A stretch of 64,000 nucleotides of DNA from contig NZ_CAKVAM010000006.1 in the NCBI RefSeq assembly GCF_934725225.1, positions 156,846 to 220,845 of the forward strand, written 5' to 3'. The notes beneath the pieces were generated by a model. The model had not been told where the DNA came from, ran no database searches, and saw nothing but the letters and a program-made list of their open reading frames with translations. The stretch's first letter is position 1. The number at the start of each line of letters is the position of its first letter. Positions 40,973 through 48,658 of the stretch are shown here, in pieces. The position numbers and the translations under genes are program-made. The DNA comes from an uncultured Treponema sp. (lineage in GTDB: Bacteria; Spirochaetota; Spirochaetia; Treponematales; Treponemataceae).

Positions 40973-41629
40973 ATGTCGGAAAAAATCACAAAGGAAAGCG
41001 TTATAAAATCTCTTTTGGACACAGCGTTTTACAAGTCCGCGGGCGGAACAAGCCTTTCAGATATAGCCGAATCGCTTGGAATAAAAAAAGCGTCGCTTTA
41101 CAATCACTTTGAAAGCCGCAACGACATAATCGATCAGACAACTTTTTCCTGCGCCGAATATTTAAGAAACATTTCATTTATTCCGGCTGAAATTGAAAGC
41201 GTGGCAAAAAAATATCCAGTTGAAACTGTCCTAAAAGGAATCGTAAGCCGCTACGTAAAAATGCACGAAAAAGCGCCACTGTTTCAAATTTACACTTTTG
41301 TGGAAAGCCAAAAATATTTCGACATAAAAACCGCGCAGATTATAAAGGAAGAAAATGAAAAGCTTGAATCTCAGACTGAAATCGTGCTTGAATGCCTTTT
41401 GAACTTGGGAAAAATAAAAATTTCAAAAGAGCAGATTCCAGGAATTTCAAAATGGTTCTGCGCCGGAATAAACGACTTTTTAAACCGACGTCTTTTAGAA
41501 CGCAAGCAGGCTGTTGTGCAGAATCCCAAGAGCGGCGAAGGAGAACTTTTTACGCTTCAATCTGACGACAAGGGAATCGATGAAATCAACAGGCTTGTAG
41601 AGCAGTTCAGCAATCTTTTGCACGCCTAA
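40973..41629 (+). CDS. TetR-family transcriptional regulator
   Basis: 218 residues. The N-terminal HTH is canonical (GGTSLSDIAESLGIKKASLYNHFESRNDII, in pieces); the C-terminal ligand-binding helices are unlike any I recognise. Upstream, CTAACGAGCGTTAG (40940-40953) is a near-perfect palindrome and a likely autoregulatory operator. Followed 28 bp later by a membrane-protein gene that it may control. Confidence 0.9.
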   Translation: MSEKITKESVIKSLLDTAFYKSAGGTSLSDIAESLGIKKASLYNHFESRNDIIDQTTFSCAEYLRNISFIPAEIESVAKKYPVETVLKGIVSRYVKMHEKAPLFQIYTFVESQKYFDIKTAQIIKEENEKLESQTEIVLECLLNLGKIKISKEQIPGISKWFCAGINDFLNRRLLERKQAVVQNPKSGEGELFTLQSDDKGIDEINRLVEQFSNLLHA

Positions 41630-41657
41630 AATTTTTCAAAAATTTCTTGAGGAAAAA

Positions 41658-42515
41658 ATGAATCAGATAAATATGCCTTTGATTGACAGCCAGCATCTTT
41701 TTTTGCTTTTTATTTTTTATTCTTTTGTCGGATGGATTTGCGAGGAAATCTGGGTTTCTTCACTTTACAGAAAAATTGAAAAACGCGGAATGCTGCACGG
41801 TCCGATTTGTCCTATTTACGGATTCGGCGCGCTTATAATTCTTTTTGGAATTTATCCTTGGCGCGAAACTTGGTTCAGGCTTTTTGTAGCTTCGGCAATT
41901 TTAGCTTCAATTCTGGAATATTTTTCAAGCTGGCTTTTGGAAACGATTTTTCACACAAAATGGTGGGATTATTCGGCGCATAAATTCAATTTAAATGGAA
42001 GAATTTGCCTTTTAAATTCCTGCGCGTTCGGGTTTGGCGGAGTTGCGCTTGAGCATTTTCTGCATCCAATAGCCGTAAATCTGATTTTCGCTCCTGAAAT
42101 TCAGCCTTTCATTCCTGCAATTTACTACGCGTTCAGCACGATGCTCGGAATCGATTTGATTTTCACGGTAAAGCGGCTTGTTAAATTCAGCGAGACAATG
42201 GAAAAACTCAAAATGTTCGGCGAGCAGCTCAAGGAAAAATACGGAAGCGAATCTTGGTTTGCGGACACGAACTTGCACACAATGATTCAGTCTGTAAAAG
42301 CGAGAATCGAATCCGGCTCAATTCAGGCAAGCGAAAAAATGAAAGAACGACTTGAAAAATTTTCACGCAGGCAACGCAACGAAGAAAGCCTTTTCAGAAA
42401 ATTTCCTACAATGTCCAGCCGCGAATACAAACTTCCGCTTGACCACATAAAGCAGACGCTCAAGGAAAGCATAGAAAAGAAACGCAACGAGCGCCTGAGC
42501 AAAATCCGAAAGTAA
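41658..42515 (+). CDS. CmpB-type membrane protein (putative ABC-transporter type IV)
   Basis: 285 residues. About five membrane helices in the first 180 residues contain the PF06541-like pattern (FVGWICEEIWVS, RGMLHGPICPIYGFGA, TKWWDYSAHKFNLNGRICL). The C-terminal ~100 residues are charged and helical, in the cytoplasm. The family name is historical; no ATPase partner lies nearby. Probably regulated by the TetR protein directly upstream. Confidence 0.85.
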   Translation: MNQINMPLIDSQHLFLLFIFYSFVGWICEEIWVSSLYRKIEKRGMLHGPICPIYGFGALIILFGIYPWRETWFRLFVASAILASILEYFSSWLLETIFHTKWWDYSAHKFNLNGRICLLNSCAFGFGGVALEHFLHPIAVNLIFAPEIQPFIPAIYYAFSTMLGIDLIFTVKRLVKFSETMEKLKMFGEQLKEKYGSESWFADTNLHTMIQSVKARIESGSIQASEKMKERLEKFSRRQRNEESLFRKFPTMSSREYKLPLDHIKQTLKESIEKKRNERLSKIRK

Positions 42516-42530
42516 CCTAAATTCCACAAG

Positions 42531-42565
42531 TTTGTCATTGCCGTGTCAAGCGCGGCAATGACAAA
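42531..42565. terminator. 13-bp inverted repeat, terminator or REP-like hairpin
   Basis: TTTGTCATTGCCG and CGGCAATGACAAA form a perfect 13-bp stem around a 9-nt loop, 16 bp after the CmpB-like stop. It belongs to the GTCATTGCCG repeat family seen at 20265 and may double as a transcription stop, though no T-run follows. Confidence 0.5.
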
Positions 42566-42595
42566 CTGTTTACCAAGCAAAAAACACCAAAATAT

Positions 42596-42611
42596 TGTGA
42601 TTTTTCTCACA
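42596..42611. promoter_or_regulatory. CRP/FNR-type site 1 upstream of serC
   Basis: TGTGA-TTTTTC-TCACA matches the E. coli CRP consensus TGTGA-N6-TCACA at every fixed position. The same 16 bases recur at 42731. Confidence 0.6.
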
Positions 42612-42730
42612 TAAAGACAATTTTCAACGTAAAATCAGCAAATTCTAGCATTTTTTGTAAGCCTAGGCTAAATTTCAATGGAAATGCCTTCATTTTTCTT
42701 ATAAAATTAAAGAAATTATAGCAAATTTAT

Positions 42731-42746
42731 TGTGATTTTTCTCACA
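42731..42746. promoter_or_regulatory. CRP/FNR-type site 2, 24 bp before serC
   Basis: Identical copy of the site at 42596, 135 bp apart (centre to centre). Its position close to the start codon would favour repression, or looping with site 1; the second copy may also overlap the leader of serC. Confidence 0.6.
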
Positions 42747-42769
42747 AAAAAAATTAAAAGGGGTACAGA

Positions 42770-43891
42770 ATGTCAAGAGTATACAATTTTAGCGCAGGTC
42801 CGTCTTGCTTGCCGGAAGAAGTTTTAAAAGAATGCGCAGCAGAAATGCTCGACTACAACGGAAGCGGCCAGTCAGTAATGGAAATGAGCCACCGCTCAAG
42901 CACATATCAGGCGATAATTGACCACGCGGAAGCTCAAGTCCGCAAGCTTATGAAAGTTCCAGAAAACTACAAAATTCTTTTTTTGCAGGGAGGCGGTTCA
43001 ACTCAGTTTGCAATGGTCGCAGAAAATCTTGGCATCCACACAGGAAAAGCGGCTTACATTCAGACTGGAGTCTGGGCAAAAAAGGCGGCGGCGGAAGCAA
43101 AGCATCTTGGAATAAAAGTTGACATAATCGCTTCAAGTGAAGACAAAAATTATTCTTACATTCCGCGTGTTGAAAAAATTGAAGGCGACTACGATTATGC
43201 GTACATTTGCTTCAACAACACAATAATGGGAACTCACTACGAGTACATTCCCGACACTGGAAAAATTCCGCTTGTAGCAGACATTTCATCTTGCGTTTTG
43301 AGCGAAGAACTTGACGTTTCAAAGTTCGGACTTCTTTTTGCAGGCGCGCAGAAAAATCTTGCTCCGGCTGGAGTTACGCTTGTTATAATCCGCGAAGACT
43401 TGATTACAGAAAATCCGCGCGAAGGAACTCCGACAATGCTTTGCTACAAAACTCACGCAGACAACGGAAGCATGTACAACACTCCGCCTTGCTACACAAT
43501 TTACGTTCTCGGAAAAGTTCTTGACTGGATTGAAAAGAACGGAGGAGCAACTGGAATCAACAAACTGAATGTTGAAAAAGCAAACTATCTTTACGACTAT
43601 CTTGACTCAAGCGATTTCTATCACGCCACAGCAGAAAAAGGAAGCCGCTCGCTCATGAATGTTCCGTTCCTTACAAAATATTCAACAGGCTCAAAAGACG
43701 AAGCCGACATTGCAAAGGAAAAAGAAATCAATGCAAAGTTTGTAAAAGAAGCTGAAGCCGCGGGTCTTGTAAATCTTAAAGGACACAGACTTGTTGGCGG
43801 AATGAGAGCTTCAATTTACAATGCGATGCCGATAGCCGGAGTCAAGGCTCTTGTTGAGTTCATGAAAAAATTCGCAGAAGAAAACAAATAA
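42770..43891 (+). CDS. serC: Phosphoserine aminotransferase
   Basis: 373 residues, PLP-dependent class V aminotransferase converting 3-phosphohydroxypyruvate to phosphoserine. Signatures: YNFSAGPSCLPEEVL at the start, MSHRSSTYQ, LFLQGGGSTQF, and the PLP lysine in FAGAQKNLAPAG. A GGGG motif precedes the start. Its partner serA follows 15 bp downstream, completing the first two steps of serine synthesis; no serB lies in the window. Two CRP-type sites precede it. Confidence 0.96.
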   Translation: MSRVYNFSAGPSCLPEEVLKECAAEMLDYNGSGQSVMEMSHRSSTYQAIIDHAEAQVRKLMKVPENYKILFLQGGGSTQFAMVAENLGIHTGKAAYIQTGVWAKKAAAEAKHLGIKVDIIASSEDKNYSYIPRVEKIEGDYDYAYICFNNTIMGTHYEYIPDTGKIPLVADISSCVLSEELDVSKFGLLFAGAQKNLAPAGVTLVIIREDLITENPREGTPTMLCYKTHADNGSMYNTPPCYTIYVLGKVLDWIEKNGGATGINKLNVEKANYLYDYLDSSDFYHATAEKGSRSLMNVPFLTKYSTGSKDEADIAKEKEINAKFVKEAEAAGLVNLKGHRLVGGMRASIYNAMPIAGVKALVEFMKKFAEENK

Positions 43892-43906
43892 CAAACGGAG
43901 AAAAAA

Positions 43907-45085
43907 ATGTTTAAGATTCAGACACTAGACAGAATCAGCGCAGTTGGACTTGATAACTTTCCGCGCGATGAATACGAAATTGCAAGCGAAATTGTAAAGC
44001 CGGACGCAATTCTTGTTCGCAGCCACGATATGCTTTCAATGGAAATCGACCCGAACATAAAAGCTGTTGCCCGCGCAGGAGCCGGCGTAAACAACATTCC
44101 GGTAAAAGACCTTGCTCAGAAAGGCGTTGTAGTTTTCAACACGCCGGGAGCAAACGCAAACGCTGTAAAGGAACTTGTAATCCTCGGACTTCTTATGGCA
44201 AGCCGTCCTGTAATCGCCGCAAACCAGTGGGTAAATTCACTTGCCGGAAAAGGCGCAGAAATCGCAACGCTTGCTGAAAAGGGAAAGAAAAATTTCATCG
44301 GTCAGGAAGTAAAAGGAAAAACTTTAGGCGTAATCGGACTTGGAGCAATTGGAGCGCAGGTTGCAAACACAGCCGTAGAACTTGGAATGAATGTAATCGG
44401 CTACGATCCGTTTCTTTCCGTAGATGCCGCTTGGAGCTTGAATCATCAGGTTAAGCACGCTGAAACATTGGACACTCTTCTTGCAAAAGCTGACTACCTT
44501 ACTTTTCATGTTCCGGAAACTCCAGACACAAAAGGCTTTGTCAACGCAAATACAATCAAGAACATGAAAAACGGCGTAAAGCTCATAAACATTGCGCGCG
44601 GCGGACTTGTAAACAACGAAGATGTTCTTGCGGCAATCAGAGCCGGAAAAATTTCGTGCATGGTTACAGACTTTGCAGCTGAAGAACTTATTGCCTGCGA
44701 CAAAGTAATCTGCCTTCCGCATTTGGGAGCTTCAACTCCAGAAGCAGAAGACAACTGCGCGGTAATGGCTGTAAAAGAGCTTCGTGATTTCCTTGAGCGC
44801 GGAATCATCAAAAACAGCGTAAACTTCCCAAAGACAACAACAGACAACCCAATTCCTTGCGGCGGAACAAGACTTTGCATTAGCCACAAAAATGAGCCGG
44901 GACTTGTTGCGCAGTTCACGACAATTCTTGGAGAAGCAAATCTCAACATCGAAGGAATGGTCAACCAAAACCGCGGTGAAGTTGCCTACAACATTATTGA
45001 TGTGGCAGGAAAAGTCACCGAGCAAACTTTGGAAAATCTTGCTGCTATAAAAGACGTTACAAAAGTAAGACCAATCTACAACTAA
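43907..45085 (+). CDS. serA: D-3-phosphoglycerate dehydrogenase
   Basis: 392 residues, NAD-dependent. Signatures: ARAGAGVNNIP, the Rossmann loop GLGAIGAQVA, HVPETPDTKG, INIARGGLVNNEDVL and the catalytic His in CLPHLGAST. A C-terminal ACT domain (~320-392, EPGLVAQFTTILGEANLNIEGM) should give feedback control by serine. Unlike the long forms it lacks the intervening domain. Operon with serC. Confidence 0.95.
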   Translation: MFKIQTLDRISAVGLDNFPRDEYEIASEIVKPDAILVRSHDMLSMEIDPNIKAVARAGAGVNNIPVKDLAQKGVVVFNTPGANANAVKELVILGLLMASRPVIAANQWVNSLAGKGAEIATLAEKGKKNFIGQEVKGKTLGVIGLGAIGAQVANTAVELGMNVIGYDPFLSVDAAWSLNHQVKHAETLDTLLAKADYLTFHVPETPDTKGFVNANTIKNMKNGVKLINIARGGLVNNEDVLAAIRAGKISCMVTDFAAEELIACDKVICLPHLGASTPEAEDNCAVMAVKELRDFLERGIIKNSVNFPKTTTDNPIPCGGTRLCISHKNEPGLVAQFTTILGEANLNIEGMVNQNRGEVAYNIIDVAGKVTEQTLENLAAIKDVTKVRPIYN

Positions 45086-45108
45086 AAATCTTTCATCAAA
45101 ACAATATT

Positions 45109-45152
45109 TCCCTGCGGAATGAATTTTATTTGTCTTTCGCAGGGATTTTTTA
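45109..45152 (+). terminator. Rho-independent terminator of serC-serA
   Basis: TCCCTGCG (45109-45116) pairs with CGCAGGGA (45138-45145), followed by TTTTTTATTTT. Confidence 0.85.
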
Positions 45153-45206
45153 TTTTAAATTGTCGCAAAAAAATTTCATTTTCTCGCTGAAAAATAATTC
45201 AAAACC

Positions 45207-45255
45207 TTTCCCCGGTATATTGACATATACAGTAGCATGGTATAGTATAATAAAA
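45207..45255 (+). promoter_or_regulatory. Candidate CsoR-controlled promoter
   Basis: Just before csoR, GTATA, TATAC and GTATA follow each other as inverted repeats across the TTGACA box and the TATAGT/TATAAT region. This places possible repressor contacts over the promoter. It lacks the GC-rich core of the well-known CsoR operators, so the assignment is tentative. Confidence 0.4.
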
Positions 45256-45276
45256 AACTTACCACGGAGAAAAATT

Positions 45277-45591
45277 ATGGAAATGGAAGAAGAAAAAAAA
45301 TCTTGCTGTGCAAACAAGACAACCAAACGCCCGGAAGAGGAATTAAGAAAACTCGTAAACAGACTCAGCAGAATTGAAGGTCAGATCAATGGAGTAAAAA
45401 AAATGCTCCAGAACGACGCATACTGCACGGACATTCTCATTCAAGTTTCAGCGTGCCAAGCCGCATTTAACTCGTTCACAAAGGAGCTCCTTGCAAGCCA
45501 CATAAAAGGCTGTGTTGCAGAAGGAATAAAAAAAGGCGACGAAGAAATTGTTGACGAGCTTGTCCGCACACTTCAAAAACTTATGAAATAA
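45277..45591 (+). CDS. csoR: CsoR-family copper-sensing repressor
   Basis: 104 residues from the ATG with CGGAGAAAAATT upstream; the longer in-frame extension is untranslated promoter DNA. All-helical DUF156 fold. The Cu(I) ligand set of CsoR is complete: C50 (AYCTDILIQ), H75 and C79 (HIKGC). Several N-terminal Cys (SCCAN) are additional. It should repress the downstream copA operon until copper binds. Confidence 0.92.
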   Translation: MEMEEEKKSCCANKTTKRPEEELRKLVNRLSRIEGQINGVKKMLQNDAYCTDILIQVSACQAAFNSFTKELLASHIKGCVAEGIKKGDEEIVDELVRTLQKLMK

Positions 45592-45610
45592 ATTTTCATG
45601 GAAGAAAAAA

Positions 45611-45973
45611 ATGATAAATGTAATTTTAGTTTTATTTATAATTGTAGTTTTTGCATTTGCCTTAAGAAATTCAATAAAGCATTTTAAAGGCGAAAGTTCT
45701 TGCTGCGGCGGAGGCGGCGGAACTTTAGTTGAAAAAAAACAGCTTGAAAATCCTGTTGTTGAAAAAAAGACAGTTTTTACAGAAGGAATGAAATGCTCAG
45801 AGTGCGCAAAAAAATTATGGAACTCGCTGAATAAAATCGAAGAGCTTTCTGTAAAAAAAGTAAACTACAAAAATGGAACTGCGGTTTTTGAAGCAAGCAG
45901 AAATATTTTAGACGAAGAAATCAAATCTGCTGTTGAAAATGCAGGATATAAATTTATAAAAACTATTCCATAA
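45611..45973 (+). CDS. Membrane-anchored heavy-metal-binding (HMA) protein
   Basis: 120 residues: one N-terminal membrane helix (~2-22), a Cys/Gly stretch SCCGGGGG (like FeoB-associated Cys-rich small proteins) and a C-terminal HMA domain with MKCSECAKK (CxxC) near residue 60. It probably binds Cu(I) at the membrane and hands it to CopA. Second gene of the csoR-copA operon. Confidence 0.82.
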   Translation: MINVILVLFIIVVFAFALRNSIKHFKGESSCCGGGGGTLVEKKQLENPVVEKKTVFTEGMKCSECAKKLWNSLNKIEELSVKKVNYKNGTAVFEASRNILDEEIKSAVENAGYKFIKTIP

Positions 45974-46023
45974 TAAAAAGGAAATTTCATTCTTGACTTT
46001 TGTCTGTAAGCAAGGAGGTTCGA

Positions 46024-48543
46024 ATGGAAAAATTTCTTATTTCAGGAATGAGCTGTGCCGCTTGTTCGGCTAGAATTGAAAATGCAGTAACAAAAGTAAA
46101 AGGCGTGCAATCTTGCGCTGTAAGCCTTCTTACAAATTCAATGTCCGTGGAAGGAACGGCTTCCGCAAAAAGCATAATTCAAGCTGTTGAAAAAGCAGGC
46201 TATGGCGCAAAAGTTTCAGGCAGCGAAAAAACAAGCAATTCAGAAGACCAGGAACTTTTGCTAGAAAATTCAGAACTAAAAAATCTAAAAAGCCGCTTGG
46301 CAAGTTCATTGATTTTTCTTTTGATTCTCATGTATTTCAGCATGGGACACATGATGCTGAGCTTTCCGCTTCCTTCTTGGTTCAACGGAAACCATGTCGC
46401 AATGGGACTTGTTCAGCTTTTGCTTACAATCATAATTTTATTCATCAACAGAAAATTTTTTATAAGCGGAACTAAAGGACTTCTTCACGGAACTCCAAAC
46501 ATGGACACGCTCGTTGCACTCGGAAGCGGAGTTTCATTTGTGTACAGCACACTGGTTCTTTTCAACATGACTGACGCAGTTCTAAAAGGCGATGAGCCGC
46601 GCGTAATGAAATGTATGGACAACTTCTATTTTGAAGGAGCTGCAATGATTGTAACTTTAATCACTGTAGGAAAAATGCTCGAGTCCATTTCAAAAGGAAA
46701 AACTACAAACGCTCTAAAAAATCTAATAAAGCTAAAGCCTGAAAACGCAACAGTCATCCGTGAAGGCAAAGAAATTGTAATTCCAATAAGCGAAGTAAAA
46801 AAAGACGACGTTTTTATTGTAAAGCCCGGAGAAAATATTCCTGTCGATGGGATTGTAATTGAAGGCGAATCTTCTGTAAACGAATCCGCATTAACAGGAG
46901 AAAGCATTCCAGTCGATAAATCTGCAAAAAGCGAAGTATATTCGGCAACTATAAATTTAAACGGATTTTTAAAATGCAAGGCATTGCGTGTCGGAGAAGA
47001 AACTGCGCTTTCACAAATAATAAAACTTGTAAGCGACGCTTCCGCAACAAAAGCTCCGATTGCAAAAACAGCAGACAAAGTTTCTGGAATTTTTGTGCCG
47101 TCCGTGCTTTTAATTTCAGCAATAACATTTTTTGTCTGGCTGATTTGTGGCGCGGAATTCAACTTTGCATTGTCCAGAGCAATCGCAGTTCTTGTCATAA
47201 GCTGTCCTTGCGCGTTGGGACTTGCAACTCCAGTGGCTATCATGGTCGGAAACGGAGTCGGAGCAAAAAACGGAATTCTTTTTAAAACCGCGACTTCACT
47301 TGAGGAAACTGGAAAAATAAAAATTGTCGCGCTAGACAAAACTGGAACAATAACGAAAGGCGAGCCGGAAGTAACTGACATTGTTGCGACGAATGATATT
47401 TCAGAAAAGGACTTGATAAAAATTGCAGCATCGCTTGAATCCAAAAGCTCACATCCTCTTGCAAAAGCTGTTGTAAAATTTTTCAGCAACTCAAGTTTTG
47501 CCAGCGAAGAACTTTTCGACACGCAGGATTTTGTTTCGCTTCCGGGAAATGGAATTTCATGCACAATCAAAGGAGAAAAATTTTTTGCAGGCAACTTAGT
47601 CTTCATAGAAAAAAATGCAGACATTTCAGCAATAAAAGAAAAAGCGGCTTTGTTTGCTTCCGAAGGAAAAACTCCGCTCATATTCGCAAAGGAAAATAAA
47701 ATTCTTGGAATGATGTGCGTTGCGGACAAAATAAAAGACGACAGTGCGCAGGCGGTTTCGCAGCTAAAGGCAATGTCTGTAACTCCGGTTATGATTACAG
47801 GCGATAATGAAAAAACGGCGCAGGCAATCGCAAAAAATGCCGGCATAGAAAAAATTATCGCGGGCGTTCTTCCAGACGGAAAAGCAAAGACAATTGCAAC
47901 TTTAAAATCAAAAGGAAAAACTGCGATGGCTGGAGACGGAATCAATGATGCTCCGGCACTTGCAAGCGCAGACATTGGAATCGCACTTGGAGCAGGCAGC
48001 GACATTGCAATTGATTCCGCGCAAGTTGTTCTTATGAAAAATTCACTGCTAGATGTTCCGGCGGCAATTCGGCTTAGCAAAGCAACTCTGAAAAATATTC
48101 ATGAAAATTTATTCTGGGCATTTTTCTATAATGTTGCGGGCATTCCTCTTGCAGCTGGAGTTTACTATAAAGCATTCGGACTGCTTTTAAATCCAATGTT
48201 CGCGGCGGCGGCAATGAGCCTTTCAAGTTTCTGCGTTGTAACAAATGCGCTTAGACTGAATTTTTTTAAGCCATACAAATTTTCCAAATCAGAAAATAAA
48301 TTTCAATCTTCAAAAAGACAAGAGGAGGTTACTATGTCAACGATTGAAAAAACTATAAAAGTTGAAGGAATGATGTGCGGACATTGCGAAGCGCACGTAA
48401 AAGAAGCTCTTGAAAAAATCAAAGGAATTGAAGAAGCCACAGCAGACCATGAAACAGGAAAAGTTGTCTTAAAACTTTCAAAAGAAGTCGATGACAAAAA
48501 AATTTCAGATGCAGTAAAAAAGGCTGGATACACAGTAGTCTAA
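46024..48543 (+). CDS. copA: Cu(I)-exporting P1B-type ATPase with a C-terminal chaperone domain
   Basis: 839 residues; AAGGAGG precedes the start. An N-terminal HMA domain (MSCAACSAR, C11/C14) is followed by eight membrane helices, the CPC ion-binding motif in ISCPCALGLATPV, the phosphorylated Asp in DKTGTITKGEPEV, SSHPLAKAV and GDGINDAPALA. The last ~70 residues form another HMA domain (MMCGHC) behind a Lys/Ser-rich linker; this position is unusual, since extra HMA domains are normally N-terminal. An internal Shine-Dalgarno and ATG open that domain. Exports copper across the inner membrane. Confidence 0.94.
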   Translation: MEKFLISGMSCAACSARIENAVTKVKGVQSCAVSLLTNSMSVEGTASAKSIIQAVEKAGYGAKVSGSEKTSNSEDQELLLENSELKNLKSRLASSLIFLLILMYFSMGHMMLSFPLPSWFNGNHVAMGLVQLLLTIIILFINRKFFISGTKGLLHGTPNMDTLVALGSGVSFVYSTLVLFNMTDAVLKGDEPRVMKCMDNFYFEGAAMIVTLITVGKMLESISKGKTTNALKNLIKLKPENATVIREGKEIVIPISEVKKDDVFIVKPGENIPVDGIVIEGESSVNESALTGESIPVDKSAKSEVYSATINLNGFLKCKALRVGEETALSQIIKLVSDASATKAPIAKTADKVSGIFVPSVLLISAITFFVWLICGAEFNFALSRAIAVLVISCPCALGLATPVAIMVGNGVGAKNGILFKTATSLEETGKIKIVALDKTGTITKGEPEVTDIVATNDISEKDLIKIAASLESKSSHPLAKAVVKFFSNSSFASEELFDTQDFVSLPGNGISCTIKGEKFFAGNLVFIEKNADISAIKEKAALFASEGKTPLIFAKENKILGMMCVADKIKDDSAQAVSQLKAMSVTPVMITGDNEKTAQAIAKNAGIEKIIAGVLPDGKAKTIATLKSKGKTAMAGDGINDAPALASADIGIALGAGSDIAIDSAQVVLMKNSLLDVPAAIRLSKATLKNIHENLFWAFFYNVAGIPLAAGVYYKAFGLLLNPMFAAAAMSLSSFCVVTNALRLNFFKPYKFSKSENKFQSSKRQEEVTMSTIEKTIKVEGMMCGHCEAHVKEALEKIKGIEEATADHETGKVVLKLSKEVDDKKISDAVKKAGYTVV
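48334..48543 (+). CDS. copZ: Probable internal start producing a CopZ-like copper chaperone
   Basis: Within copA and in the same frame, AGGAGG (48323-48328) lies 5 nt before ATG (48334), at the boundary between the linker and the C-terminal HMA domain. A 69-residue product would be a typical CopZ (MCGHC near the start). So one gene may give both the fused ATPase and a free chaperone. A lost stop codon between copA and copZ would leave exactly this trace; whether the internal start is used is untested. Confidence 0.55.
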   Translation: MSTIEKTIKVEGMMCGHCEAHVKEALEKIKGIEEATADHETGKVVLKLSKEVDDKKISDAVKKAGYTVV

Positions 48544-48551
48544 AACAAACT

Positions 48552-48586
48552 TCCGTGGTGAAAAATTTCGCCACGGATTTTTTTTT
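48552..48586 (+). terminator. Rho-independent terminator of the copper operon
   Basis: TCCGTGG (48552-48558) pairs with CCACGGA (48571-48577), with inner GAAA/TTTC pairing, followed by about nine T. Confidence 0.88.
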
Positions 48587-48658
48587 CATAATAAAAATTT
48601 ATTCCGCGCAAAACAAAACGCTCTTGAAAATCTAGCAAAAATTCAGTGAAATAAACTT

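Noticed and set aside
46626..48080. 484-codon open frame on the minus strand opposite copA
   Set aside because: It mirrors copA codon by codon, is rich in Ser/Phe/Ile and has no motif or Shine-Dalgarno; it is a shadow of a well-supported gene.
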